Below are positions 1 to 8,696 of a DNA stretch of 10,322 nt, in pieces (position 1 is the stretch's first letter; each line of letters opens with the position of its first letter). A program made the translations under genes and the position numbers. The notes below the pieces were generated by a model. That model searched no databases. It saw only the letters and a list, made by a program, of their open reading frames with translations, and was not told where the DNA came from. Source of the stretch: an uncultured Actinomycetes bacterium (GTDB lineage Bacteria; Actinomycetota; Thermoleophilia; Solirubrobacterales; 70-9); contig CAMLQY010000046.1 in NCBI GenBank assembly GCA_946482365.1, positions 1 to 10,322 of the forward strand. The letters are read 5' to 3'.

Positions 1-326
1 GCGACCTGGTCGTTGCGCGAGCGCCCGGTGTGGAGCTTGCCGGCCAGGGGGCCGATCTCCTCGCCGAGCAGCCGCTCGATCGCCATGTGGATGTCCTCGT
101 CGGCCTCCTCGAACTCGAAGCCGTGCTCGCCCATGCGGGCGCGGACGCGCTCCAGGCCGGCGTCGATCCGGTCGAGCTCGGCGTCGTCGAGGACCCCGAT
201 CTTGCGCAGGCCGCGAGCGTGGGCCTGCGACTGGTCGATGTCATAGGGAGCCAACCGCCAGTCGAACTCGATCGAGCGGTTGATGCGCCAGAAGCGCGGG
301 TCCGGGTCTTTGCGAAAGCGGGACAT
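1..326 (-). CDS. argH: Argininosuccinate lyase, N-terminal 108 residues (3' end outside window)
   Basis: ArgH splits argininosuccinate into arginine and fumarate, the last step of arginine synthesis, as a cytosolic homotetramer of the fumarase/aspartase superfamily. The visible part aligns by eye with the family: an N-terminal segment with FDWRLAPYDI (residues 21-30), DEDIH (76-80) corresponding to the AEDIH region of the E. coli enzyme, and the family-typical GKLHTGRSRNDQV (96-108) at the window edge. Most of the lyase body, including the GSSxMPxKxN loop, lies beyond base 1. The start is ATG at 326-324; its A is the last base of the upstream gene's TGA (TGATG), so initiation is probably coupled to translation of the DegT aminotransferase. 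The usual WGGRF-type beginning is replaced by MSRFRKDPDPRFW. I am confident of the family; completeness cannot be judged. Confidence 0.95.
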   Translation of the reverse strand, partial: MSRFRKDPDPRFWRINRSIEFDWRLAPYDIDQSQAHARGLRKIGVLDDAELDRIDAGLERVRARMGEHGFEFEEADEDIHMAIERLLGEEIGPLAGKLHTGRSRNDQV

Positions 327-1453
327 CAGCAGAGGGATTGGGCGAGAGCCTCGCACACGCGCCCGACCTCAGACTCGCCCATCGCCGGGAAGAAGGGCAG
401 CGCGATCGAGCAGGCCGAGGCGGCTTCCGCGACCGGGAACTGCCCCTCGCCGTAGCCGAGCTCGCGCAGGTGGGGGAAGAGGTGGATGCAGGGGAGGTAG
501 GCCTTGCTCGCCACGCCCCGCTCGGCGAGCCCGGCGACGGTCGCGTCGCGATCGGCGGCGGCGGGCAGCTGGACGGTGTAGACGAACCAGCTGCGGAGCT
601 CGGGCCCGCGGGCAGCGACCGGCACCCGCACGCCCTCGACCCCCGCCAGGGCGTCTTCGTAGAGCGAGGCGACGCGGGCGCGGCCGGCCAGCATCGCGTC
701 GAGCTTCTCGAGCTGGGCGACGCCGAGCGCGGCGGCGACGTCGGGGAGCCGGTAGTTGAAGCCGAGGCGGGTGTGGTCGAGCCAGCCCATGTCCGCTTCG
801 CGACCCTGGTTGCGCGCGCTGCGGAAGAGGCTCGCCGCGGCGGGGTCCGTCGGGACGATCATCCCCCCCTCCCCCGTCGCCAGCTGCTTGTTGGCGTAGA
901 AGGCGAACGTCGCGAGGTTGCCGCGGGTGCCGACCCGGCGACCCTCGGAGTCGACCGCGCCGAGGCTCTCGCAGGCGTCCTCGACGATGCCGAGGCCATG
1001 GCCGGCGGCGAGCCGCTCCAGCTCGGGCATCGCCGCCGGGTAGCCGAAGATGTGGACCGGGAGGATTCCCACCGTGCGCTCGCCGGCGGCCGCCGCCGCC
1101 GCGCCGGGGTCGATGTTGAGCGTCTCGGCGTCGACGTCGCAGAAGACCGGGCGGACGCCCTCGTAGAGCAGGCAGTTGGCGGAGGCGACGAAGCTGAAGG
1201 GGGTGGTCAGGACCTCGTCTCCGGGCCCCCATCCGAGAGCCCGCACGCAGAGGTGCAGCGCCGCCGTGCCGCTGGAGACCGCAACCGCGTCCTCGACCCC
1301 GAGCCACTCCGCGAACTCGCGCTCGAAGCGAGCCCCCATCGGGCCGAGGGAGAGCCGCCCGGAGCGCAGGACCTCCAAGACCAGCTCCTCCTCGCGGGCG
1401 CCGATCTCGGGCCGGGCGAGCGGAATCGTCTCCGTGTCGGGCACGCCACCCAT
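326..1453 (-). CDS. DegT/DnrJ/EryC1/StrS-family PLP aminotransferase
   Basis: A 375-residue fold-type I PLP enzyme of the family that mostly aminates nucleotide-linked keto-sugars. Visible marks are SSGTAALH (60-67) for phosphate binding, EDACESLGA (158-166) with the PLP-ring aspartate D159, FAFYANKQ (183-190) with the Schiff-base lysine K189 followed by GEGG, and the GFNYRLPD segment (231-238). Length is normal for the family, so it looks intact. It starts 12 nt after the cimA stop, and its TGA overlaps the argH ATG by one base. The annotated ATG at 1453 has GGGAG directly against it; GTG at codon 4 (1444) would give that GGGAG a better 9-nt spacing and may be the real start. No sugar-nucleotide gene is visible nearby. 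The substrate is therefore unknown: a sugar role is the family default, while an amino-acid role is suggested only by context. Confidence 0.9.
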   Translation of the reverse strand: MGGVPDTETIPLARPEIGAREEELVLEVLRSGRLSLGPMGARFEREFAEWLGVEDAVAVSSGTAALHLCVRALGWGPGDEVLTTPFSFVASANCLLYEGVRPVFCDVDAETLNIDPGAAAAAAGERTVGILPVHIFGYPAAMPELERLAAGHGLGIVEDACESLGAVDSEGRRVGTRGNLATFAFYANKQLATGEGGMIVPTDPAAASLFRSARNQGREADMGWLDHTRLGFNYRLPDVAAALGVAQLEKLDAMLAGRARVASLYEDALAGVEGVRVPVAARGPELRSWFVYTVQLPAAADRDATVAGLAERGVASKAYLPCIHLFPHLRELGYGEGQFPVAEAASACSIALPFFPAMGESEVGRVCEALAQSLC

Positions 1454-1465
1454 CTCCCAGGCACC

Positions 1466-3028
<1,563 letters not shown>

Positions 3029-3034
3029 CTGATG

Positions 3035-3039
3035 CCTTT
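3035..3039 (-). promoter_or_regulatory. Ribosome binding site of cimA
   Basis: AAAGG on the minus strand, 6 nt before the ATG at 3028. It fixes the cimA start and indicates that cimA is initiated independently rather than by coupling to ilvE. Confidence 0.6.
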
Positions 3040-3101
3040 CGAATCGGGAGATCGAGGGGAGGGCCTGCCGGCCCCCTGCGCGCGGGTGGTGTGAACCGCG
3101 C

Positions 3102-3118
3102 CAGCCGCTAGGCGGCTG
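3102..3118 (-). other. Small stem-loop between ilvE and cimA
   Basis: A perfect 7-bp inverted repeat (3102-3108 with 3112-3118) around a TAG loop, in the 126-nt ilvE-cimA interval. A second, weaker stem (3061-3065 with 3070-3074, GGGCC/GGCCC) lies closer to cimA. Neither is followed by a T-run on either strand, so they are not canonical intrinsic terminators. They may slow polymerase, protect the ilvE 3' end or shape the cimA leader. I see no convincing -35/-10 pair in this interval. Confidence 0.35.
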
Positions 3119-3154
3119 CGGTAATTCGCCCGATCAGCTCGAAACGCAGGAACA

Positions 3155-4105
3155 TCAGGAACTGACCTTACTGGGTCGGTCCGCCTCGGCCGCAACCTCG
3201 ACGAAATCGAGCCACTCCAGGTACTCCTCGGCGCGCCCGTGCAGGGCGTCGTCGAGCTTTGCCTGGACCACCCGGGTGATCTCGCCCGGCTCGCCGATCG
3301 CGTGGTCGTCGATCTCCCGCACCGGCACCAGCTCGGCCGCGGTCCCCGTGAGGAAGACCTCGTCGGCGAGGTAGAGCTCGGCCCGGGCGATGTCGCGCTC
3401 CTCGACCTTGTAGCCGAGGTCGCCGGCGATCTGCATCACCGAGGCGCGCGTGATCCCGTCGAGGATGGCGTTGGAGTGGCCGGGCGTGGCGAGCACGCCG
3501 TCGCGGACCACGAAGACGTTCTCGCCCGAGCCCTCGGAGACGTGCCCGTGCTGGTCGAGCAGGATCGCCTCCTCGTAGCCGGCCTTCTGCGCCTCGGTCT
3601 TGGCCAGGATCGAGTTGAGGTACTGGCCGGCGGCCTTGGCGTGCGGGATCAGGCTCTCGCCGGAGATCGTCCGCCAGGAGGAGACGGTGGCGCGGATCCC
3701 GTGCTTCTGGCCCTCCTCGCCGAGGTACACGCCCCAGGGGAAGGCGGCGACGATGACGTCGATCGGGGCACCGGTCGCGTAGAGGCCGAGGTCGCCGTAG
3801 CCGCGGTAGGCGAGCGGGCGGATGTAGCAGGAGGCGAGCCCGTTGCGGCGTATCAGCTCCCGCGTCGCCGCAGCGAGCTCCTCGGTCGAGTAGGGAAGCT
3901 CGAAGTAGTAGAGCTCGGCGGACTTCGCCAGCCGGTTGAGGTGGTCGGCGTGCCTGAACACGGCCGGGCCGCGCTCGGTCTCATAGCAGCGGACGCCCTC
4001 GAAGACGCCGGTGCCGTAGTGCAGGCCGTGGGTGAGGACGTGCGTCTTGGCGTCCTCCCAGGCGACGAACTCGCCGTTCTGCCAGATCAGCTCCGCGGTC
4101 TCCAT
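3155..4105 (-). CDS. ilvE: Branched-chain amino acid aminotransferase
   Basis: IlvE transfers the amino group of glutamate to the 2-oxo acids of leucine, isoleucine and valine, using PLP. This 316-residue fold-type IV enzyme shows LIWQNGEFVAWEDAKTHVL (6-24), THGLHYGTGVFEGVRCY (25-41), HAKAAGQYLNS (155-165) with the likely Schiff-base lysine K157, and EGSGENVF (191-198) with the PLP-contacting glutamate E191. Length and order match E. coli IlvE (K159, E193 there). I chose ATG 4105 because homologues begin at the WxNGEF strand; the frame stays open to a GTG at 4150, but those extra 15 codons run through an arm of the inverted-repeat element. No good Shine-Dalgarno precedes the ATG: an AAGG lies 14 nt upstream, right after the element. 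It probably shares a transcript with leuB. Confidence 0.94.
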   Translation of the reverse strand: METAELIWQNGEFVAWEDAKTHVLTHGLHYGTGVFEGVRCYETERGPAVFRHADHLNRLAKSAELYYFELPYSTEELAAATRELIRRNGLASCYIRPLAYRGYGDLGLYATGAPIDVIVAAFPWGVYLGEEGQKHGIRATVSSWRTISGESLIPHAKAAGQYLNSILAKTEAQKAGYEEAILLDQHGHVSEGSGENVFVVRDGVLATPGHSNAILDGITRASVMQIAGDLGYKVEERDIARAELYLADEVFLTGTAAELVPVREIDDHAIGEPGEITRVVQAKLDDALHGRAEEYLEWLDFVEVAAEADRPSKVSS

Positions 4106-4125
4106 GGTCGCGAAGTATGCCTTAC

Positions 4126-4239
4126 GAGGCCGTCCCGGTAGGGGTTCCACTTAACTTTTTCGAGGATCGGCGATGGCTGGCGCTCGGACGAGCGCCCGCG
4201 AAAAAGTACAAGACGTTCCACCCCTACCGGGACGGCCTC
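4126..4239. mobile_element. Palindromic MITE-like element between leuB and ilvE
   Basis: The ends, 4126-4145 and 4220-4239, are perfect 20-bp inverted repeats (GAGGCCGTCCCGGTAGGGGT and its complement). Inside lie a second perfect inverted repeat of 9 bp (4154-4162 with 4199-4207, ACTTTTTCG/CGAAAAAGT) and a central 7-bp stem (4179-4185 with 4190-4196) with loop GGAC. GTTCCAC also occurs twice in the same direction, at 4144-4150 and 4215-4221. TAC flanks both ends (4123-4125, 4240-4242), as a 3-bp target duplication would. The outermost base supplies the third base of the leuB TAG; removing the element plus one TAC gives leuB a TAA stop and leaves 16 nt before the ilvE ATG. It encodes no protein. 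The alternative is a purely RNA-level hairpin that evolved in place. Confidence 0.6.
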
Positions 4240-5315
4240 TACGCGGACAGCTGAGCTAGGACGGCGTCGGTGATCTCGGCGGTGCCGATAGCTGTCTCTC
4301 CCCGGATGGCCAGGTCGGGGGTGCGCAGGCCGCTGTCCAGGACCGCGTCGACGGCGGACTCGATGCGGGTGGCGTCGTCGGGGCGGTCTAGGCCGTGGCG
4401 GAGCAGCATTGCCGCCGAGAGGAAGGTGGCGAGGGGGTTGGCAACGCCCTGGCCGGCGATGTCGGGGGCGGAGCCGTGGACGGGCTCGAAGAGGCCCGGC
4501 TCGCCCTCGGCGCCGAGGCTGGCGGAGGGCAGCATTCCCAGCGAGCCGGTCAGCATCGCCGACTCGTCGCTGAGGATGTCGCCGAAGAGGTTCTCGGTGA
4601 CGATCACGTCGAAGTCGGCCGGGCGGGAGACCAGCTGCATCGCGGCGTTGTCGACCAGCAGGTGGTCGAGCTCGACGCCTGGGTATTCCGGCGCGACCCG
4701 GCCGACGACCTCGCGCCAGAGGCGCGAGGTCTCCAGCACGTTCGCCTTGTCGACGGAGGTGAGGCGGGGCTTGCGGCCGGAGCCTGCCGCACGGCGTTGC
4801 GCGGCCTCGAAGCCGACCCTCGCGATCCGTTCGACTTCGGCGGCCGAGTACTCGCAGGTGTCGTGCGCCACCTCGCCGTCGCGACCGCTGTCGCCGAAGT
4901 AGATGCCGCCGGTCAGCTCGCGCACCACGAGCAGGTCGGTGCCGGCGATCACGTCGGGACGCAGCGGGCTGGCGCCGACCAGGGCCGGGCTGGGCCGGAC
5001 CGGACGCAGGTTGGCGTAGAGGCCCATCCCCTTGCGCAGGCCGAGCAGGCCCTGCTCCGGGCGCGGCGCGGCCGGGTCGGTGGTGTCCCACTTGGGACCG
5101 CCGACGGCCCCGAGCAGGACTGCGTCTGCGGCGCGGCAGGCGGCGAGAACCTCGTCGGTGAGCGCCGTGCCATGGGCGTCGATCGAGCAGCCGCCCATCA
5201 GGTGCTCGCTGAACTCAAACTCGCCGAGCGCCTCCAGCAGCCGGCGCGCGGCGGCGACGATCTCCGGGCCGATCCCGTCGCCGGGCAGCAGGACTATGCG
5301 GGGCACACCGCTCAC
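4239..5315 (-). CDS. leuB: 3-isopropylmalate dehydrogenase
   Basis: LeuB oxidises and decarboxylates 3-isopropylmalate with NAD+ to 4-methyl-2-oxopentanoate. Related enzymes also handle the 3-methylmalate made from citramalate, which matters because cimA is in the same locus. The 358-residue protein is full length and shows [10 protein letters not shown] (9-18), [10 protein letters not shown] (132-141), VDKANVL with the catalytic lysine K190, VDNAAMQLV (221-229) with D222, the signature [10 protein letters not shown] (242-251) with metal-binding D246 and D250, and the nucleotide loop HGSAPDIAG (280-288). The start is GTG 5315, which overlaps the methyltransferase TGA as GTGA, so coupling is likely. 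A second GTG at codon 4 is possible, and neither has a clear Shine-Dalgarno. The TAG stop uses the first base of the palindromic element; without the element the stop would be TAA. Confidence 0.96.
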   Translation of the reverse strand: MSGVPRIVLLPGDGIGPEIVAAARRLLEALGEFEFSEHLMGGCSIDAHGTALTDEVLAACRAADAVLLGAVGGPKWDTTDPAAPRPEQGLLGLRKGMGLYANLRPVRPSPALVGASPLRPDVIAGTDLLVVRELTGGIYFGDSGRDGEVAHDTCEYSAAEVERIARVGFEAAQRRAAGSGRKPRLTSVDKANVLETSRLWREVVGRVAPEYPGVELDHLLVDNAAMQLVSRPADFDVIVTENLFGDILSDESAMLTGSLGMLPSASLGAEGEPGLFEPVHGSAPDIAGQGVANPLATFLSAAMLLRHGLDRPDDATRIESAVDAVLDSGLRTPDLAIRGETAIGTAEITDAVLAQLSA

Positions 5316-6091
5316 GAAGCGGGCACTCTAGCTTCGATGTTGAGGCGCACGTAGTGGAGGGTGAGCGGTTGGGGCGACTCCTCGAGAACGGCTTCGGCAA
5401 ACGGACGCCGCAGCTCCTCGGGAAGCCTCGCGAGCTGAGGGACCATCGTCGCGGTCATCGTGAACCTGAGCGGGTCGTCCGGGGTGACCGGCTTGGGCTC
5501 CAGCCAGCAGCGCGTCTCGGCGAAGCCGGCATCGCGCAGCCGCGCTTCGGTCTCCCGCGGGCCGGCGAAGTTCCACATCGCGGCCATCTCGGCGGCGAGA
5601 TGCGGCGCGAACTCAGGTCGCGCCGCGACCGCCTCGATCGCCTCTGCGTGCTGGGCGACGTTGCCCTCGCCGCCGCACTGGGCGACGAGCCTCCCGCCCG
5701 GGCACAGCACCGCCCGCAGGCGCCGGAAGAGACTCTCGTGGTCGAGGATCCAGTGAAAGGTCGCGGTCGAGAAGACGAGGTCCAGCGGCTCGCCGGCCTC
5801 CAGCTCGCAGAGGTCGGCGACCAGGTAGGAGGCTCGCTCGCCCAGTCGCTCGCGCGCCTTGGCGACCATCGCCTCGGAACCGTCCACGGCGAGCACGCTT
5901 CCGGACGGAAGGCGCTCCAGCAGCTGCTCTGTCACTCGCCCCGAGCCGCAGCCGGCGTCGAGCGCGTCCTCGTCCCCTCGCAGCTCGAGCCTTTCGAGAA
6001 CCTCCATCCCCCAGCCGAACTGGGGATCGGAGATCTCGTCGTAGGTCTCCGCGTCCCACTCGCGCGGCCCGCGGTACATGGGCTCGTGCAC
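5312..6091 (-). CDS. Class I SAM-dependent methyltransferase, trans-aconitate methyltransferase-like
   Basis: A 259-residue Rossmann-fold methyltransferase. It shows [18 protein letters not shown] (11-28), motif [12 protein letters not shown] (44-54), an acidic end of strand 2 in VLAVDGS (66-72), VADL (91-94), the post-motif region [11 protein letters not shown] (107-117) and PGGRL (131-135). The N-terminal segment and the FHWILDH stretch resemble E. coli Tam, which methyl-esterifies trans-aconitate. This is recognition by eye, and generic methyltransferases share much of it. It lies 12 nt after leuD and overlaps leuB by GTGA, so it is an integral member of the leu run. Yeast Tmt1, of the same group, methylates 3-isopropylmalate as well as trans-aconitate, so isopropylmalate or an isomerase by-product is a reasonable substrate guess. 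The start is GTG 6091; ATG at codon 5 (6079) is an alternative. It is intact and soluble, with no signal peptide. Confidence 0.87.
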   Translation of the reverse strand: MHEPMYRGPREWDAETYDEISDPQFGWGMEVLERLELRGDEDALDAGCGSGRVTEQLLERLPSGSVLAVDGSEAMVAKARERLGERASYLVADLCELEAGEPLDLVFSTATFHWILDHESLFRRLRAVLCPGGRLVAQCGGEGNVAQHAEAIEAVAARPEFAPHLAAEMAAMWNFAGPRETEARLRDAGFAETRCWLEPKPVTPDDPLRFTMTATMVPQLARLPEELRRPFAEAVLEESPQPLTLHYVRLNIEARVPAS

Positions 6092-6103
6092 GGCCGAGCC
6101 AGC

Positions 6104-6664
6104 TCAGAGAGCCGTGGTGACGGGGCCGTGCGCGGCCCCGGACCGCTCGAACTCGTCGATCGCGCCGGCGTTCTCCAGGGTGATGCCGATGTCGTCGAGG
6201 CCGCCCAGCAGGCGGTGCTTGACGTCGGGCTCGATCTGGAACTCGAAGACCCCGGCGGCGCAGTTGACGGTCTCGTCGTCGACGTCGATCCGCGCCTCCC
6301 CCGCCTCGGCGACGGCCCGGCAGTGCTCCTCGTCGAGGATCACCGGCAGCAGCCCGATCTTGGTGCAGTTGGAGTAGAAGATGTCGGCGAAGGAGGGCGC
6401 GACGATGGCCTGGAAGCCGAAGTCCTCCAGCGCCCAGGGAGCGTGCTCGCGCGAGGAGCCGCAACCGAAGTTCGCCCCCGTGACGAGGATCGGGTTCGGC
6501 TCCAGCTCGATCTCGCCATCGCGGATCCAGTCGTAGAAGAGGAACTCGCCGAAGCCGGTCCGCTCGACCCGCTTGAGGAACTGCTTGGGGATGATCTGGT
6601 CGGTGTCGACGTCAGCGCGGTCGAGCACCGACACCCTGCCCTCGATTACGTCTATCGGCCTCAT
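6104..6664 (-). CDS. leuD: 3-isopropylmalate dehydratase small subunit
   Basis: LeuD is the swivel-domain subunit of isopropylmalate isomerase and pairs with LeuC to convert 2- to 3-isopropylmalate. The same enzyme can act on citramalate. The 186-residue protein has the family's DVDTDQIIPKQFL (18-30) and the phosphate/carboxylate-binding GANFGCGSSREHAPWAL (63-79), then the C-terminal part of the swivel domain. Length matches bacterial LeuD of the LeuD type 1 kind (about 190-200 residues). ATG 6664 was chosen although the frame is open further upstream: GGAG at 6671-6674 lies 6 nt before it, the leuC TAG ends 2 nt before it, and homology begins here. The Shine-Dalgarno lies inside the last codons of leuC, so LeuC and LeuD are likely made in balance. 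Confidence 0.96.
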   Translation of the reverse strand: MRPIDVIEGRVSVLDRADVDTDQIIPKQFLKRVERTGFGEFLFYDWIRDGEIELEPNPILVTGANFGCGSSREHAPWALEDFGFQAIVAPSFADIFYSNCTKIGLLPVILDEEHCRAVAEAGEARIDVDDETVNCAAGVFEFQIEPDVKHRLLGGLDDIGITLENAGAIDEFERSGAAHGPVTTAL

Positions 6665-6666
6665 CT

Positions 6667-8052
6667 CTAGCTCCAATCCCTGATGTCGACGAAGTGTCCC
6701 TCGATCGCGGCCGCCGCCGCCATCTTCGGGCTGACCAGGTGGGTCCGCCCCCCCTTGCCCTGGCGCCCCTCGAAGTTGCGGTTCGAGGTCGAGGCGCAAC
6801 GCTCCCCTTCGGAGAGCGTGTCCGGGTTCATCCCCAGGCACATCGAGCAGCCGGCCTCGCGCCATTCGAAGCCGGCCGAGCGGAAGACCTCGTGCAGGCC
6901 CTCCTCTTCTGCCTGCGATTTCACCTGCTGGGAGCCGGGCACGACCATCGCCTGGACGGAGCCGGCGACCTTGCGGCCGTCGACGATCTCGGCTGCCTCG
7001 CGCAGGTCCTCGATCCGTGAGTTGGTGCAGGAGCCGATGAAGACGCGTTCGGGCGCCACATCGGTCATCGGCGTGCCGGCCTCCAGGCCCATGTAGGCGA
7101 GTGCGCGTTCTGCCGACTCGCGGTCGGCGGGGCTGTCCATCGTGGCCGGGTCGGGAACCGAGTCAGTCACCTCGACCACCATCCCGGGCGTGGTGCCCCA
7201 GGTGACCATCGGCGAGATCTCGCTCGCGTCGATCTCGACCTCGGTGTCGAAGGCGGCGCCCGGCTCGGTCTGCAGCCGGCGCCAGCGCTCGACGGCGGCC
7301 TCGAAGTCCCCTGGTGCCGCGGGCTTGCCGCGGACCCACTCGAAGGTGGTCTCGTCGGGGGCGATCATCCCGGCCCGGCCACCGCCCTCGATCGTCATGT
7401 TGCAGACGGTCATCCGCCCCGGCATCGAGAGCGCCTCGATCGCCGGCCCGGCGTACTCGACCGCATGGCCGACCATGCCGCCGGTGCCGAGGCGGCCGAT
7501 CGTCGCCAGGATCAGGTCCTTGGGAGTGACGCCCGCCCCCAGCTCGCCGCCGTAGAGGATCCGCATCGTCTTCGGCCGCTTCTGCACCAGGCACTGGGTG
7601 GCGAGCACGTGCTCGACCTCGGAGGTGCCGATGCCGAAGGCAAGCGCGCCGAAGGCGCCGTGGGTGGAGGTGTGGCTGTCGCCGCAGACGATCGTCATCC
7701 CCGGCTGGGTCACGCCCAGCTCCGGGCCGATCACGTGGACGATCCCCTGGCGCTCCGACCCCAGCGAGTAGATCGGGATGCCGAACTCCTCGCAGTTGCG
7801 CTCCAGGGTCTCGACCTGGACGCGAGAGAGCTCGTCGGCGATCAGCTTCGCCGCCATCGTGCCGTCCGTGGGGACGTTGTGGTCGGCGGTGGCGATCGTC
7901 TTGTCGGGGCGCCGCACCGGCCGGCCGGCCATCCGCAGCCCGTCGAAGGCTTGCGGCGAGGTGACCTCGTGGACCAGGTGCAGGTCGATGTAGATGAGGC
8001 CGTCGGAGACCTCGTGGGCCTCCCAGAGCTTGTCGAACATCGTTTGCGGCAT
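6667..8052 (-). CDS. leuC: 3-isopropylmalate dehydratase large subunit
   Basis: LeuC is the aconitase-superfamily catalytic subunit that binds the [4Fe-4S] cluster of isopropylmalate isomerase. At 461 residues it is the bacterial type 1 length. Cluster ligands are C342 in IGSCTNSR (339-346) and C402 and C405 in [10 protein letters not shown] (401-410). Other marks are [20 protein letters not shown] (21-40), ATADHNVPT (54-62), [20 protein letters not shown] (124-143) and NRNFEGRQG (424-432). It begins at ATG 8052 behind a strong Shine-Dalgarno, 11 nt after the XRE-cupin gene. A second ATG at codon 5 is possible but less well placed. leuD follows after 2 nt. Everything needed for activity is present. 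Confidence 0.97.
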   Translation of the reverse strand: MPQTMFDKLWEAHEVSDGLIYIDLHLVHEVTSPQAFDGLRMAGRPVRRPDKTIATADHNVPTDGTMAAKLIADELSRVQVETLERNCEEFGIPIYSLGSERQGIVHVIGPELGVTQPGMTIVCGDSHTSTHGAFGALAFGIGTSEVEHVLATQCLVQKRPKTMRILYGGELGAGVTPKDLILATIGRLGTGGMVGHAVEYAGPAIEALSMPGRMTVCNMTIEGGGRAGMIAPDETTFEWVRGKPAAPGDFEAAVERWRRLQTEPGAAFDTEVEIDASEISPMVTWGTTPGMVVEVTDSVPDPATMDSPADRESAERALAYMGLEAGTPMTDVAPERVFIGSCTNSRIEDLREAAEIVDGRKVAGSVQAMVVPGSQQVKSQAEEEGLHEVFRSAGFEWREAGCSMCLGMNPDTLSEGERCASTSNRNFEGRQGKGGRTHLVSPKMAAAAAIEGHFVDIRDWS

Positions 8053-8056
8053 CGGG

Positions 8057-8065
8057 CCTCCTCCT
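8057..8065 (-). promoter_or_regulatory. Ribosome binding site of leuC
   Basis: Two overlapping AGGAGG motifs on the minus strand, 4 and 7 nt before the leuC ATG. They overlap the TAG stop of the XRE-cupin gene. This is the strongest Shine-Dalgarno in the window, so leuC can be translated well even if the regulator is made in small amounts. Confidence 0.75.
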
Positions 8066-8657
8066 AGCTCCGGCGCAGGCCGGCGGCGATCACGGCGATG
8101 AAGCGCGTCGGCTCCTCGCCTTCGTTCTCGAAATGGTGGGGCAGGTCGGCGTCGAAGGTGACGCTGTCGCCCTCGTTCAGCTCGTGACGGGTCCCGTCGA
8201 CCACCAGCACGAGCGTGCCGGAGAGGACGACGGCGGTCTCCCGGCTGCCCGGCTCGTGCATCGGCGGGTCGTCCCGGCCTCCGGTCGTCGCACCGGGGTC
8301 GAGCGAGTGCACCGAGACGTCGGCTCGCTGCCCGGGCAGCGGCGGGGTCAGCTCCTCGAAACCGTGCCCACCGCGTTCGAGCTTGCGCCGCGCGCCGGCG
8401 CGGCTGACCGCGACGTGCTCGCCCTCGTCCAGGCGCAACAGCTGCGAGAGGGTCAGCTCCAGCCCGGCGGCGATCTTCGCCGCCACGGCCAGGGTCGGGC
8501 TGGTCTCCCCCCGCTCGACCTGCGAGAGCATCGGCGCGCTGACGCCGGAGCGCTCGCCCAGGTCCCGCAGCGAGAGCCCCATTGCCTCGCGGAGAGCGCG
8601 TACGCGATCCCCGATCGCGGGGCTCTCGGCGACCCTGGTGTCGACCGCGGTGCTCAT
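8064..8657 (-). CDS. XRE-family transcriptional regulator with C-terminal cupin domain
   Basis: A 197-residue protein with an N-terminal XRE helix-turn-helix (about 14-72) including [20 protein letters not shown] (30-49), followed by [20 protein letters not shown]. The C-terminal cupin_2 barrel (about 115-192) shows MHEPGSRE (133-140), [13 protein letters not shown] (143-155), [19 protein letters not shown] (160-178). HTH plus cupin is the layout of ligand-sensing regulators in which the barrel binds a small molecule; the ligand cannot be read from sequence. It lies 11 nt ahead of leuC in the same direction, so it is probably cotranscribed with leuCD and may control this operon and itself. 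The ATG at 8657 has no Shine-Dalgarno, but a TAACGT hexamer ends 7 nt before it, the layout of leaderless actinobacterial mRNAs. The frame is open 26 codons further upstream, but that extension overlaps the DUF559 gene and lacks homology. Confidence 0.92.
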   Translation of the reverse strand: MSTAVDTRVAESPAIGDRVRALREAMGLSLRDLGERSGVSAPMLSQVERGETSPTLAVAAKIAAGLELTLSQLLRLDEGEHVAVSRAGARRKLERGGHGFEELTPPLPGQRADVSVHSLDPGATTGGRDDPPMHEPGSRETAVVLSGTLVLVVDGTRHELNEGDSVTFDADLPHHFENEGEEPTRFIAVIAAGLRRS

Positions 8658-8696
8658 CGTGCGTACGTTATCACATACGTTTGTATTCAAGAGCAA
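8658..8696 (-). promoter_or_regulatory. Probable leaderless promoter/operator for the XRE-cupin-leuCD run
   Basis: On the minus strand a TAnnnT-type -10, TAACGT (8665-8670), ends 7 nt before the ATG at 8657. It overlaps GATAAC (8667-8672), preceded by TG as an extended -10, with TTGCTC (8691-8696) 18 bp further upstream as a weak -35. On the plus strand TACGTT occurs twice, 12 bp apart (8664-8669, 8676-8681), and ATAC-GTTT-GTAT (8675-8686) is a short palindrome. Both are possible operator sites for the XRE protein. The segment doubles as the last codons of the DUF559 gene, which are much more A/T-rich than the surroundings. Confidence 0.5.

Noticed and set aside
3102..3118. Intrinsic terminator after ilvE
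   Set aside because: The stem is only 7 bp and lacks a T-run on either strand, so it is kept only as an unexplained stem-loop.
4087..5091. Minus-strand open frame crossing the end of leuB, the palindromic element and the start of ilvE
   Set aside because: It is out of frame with both genes and arginine/proline-rich. Its passage through the element looks incidental and not an element-encoded protein.
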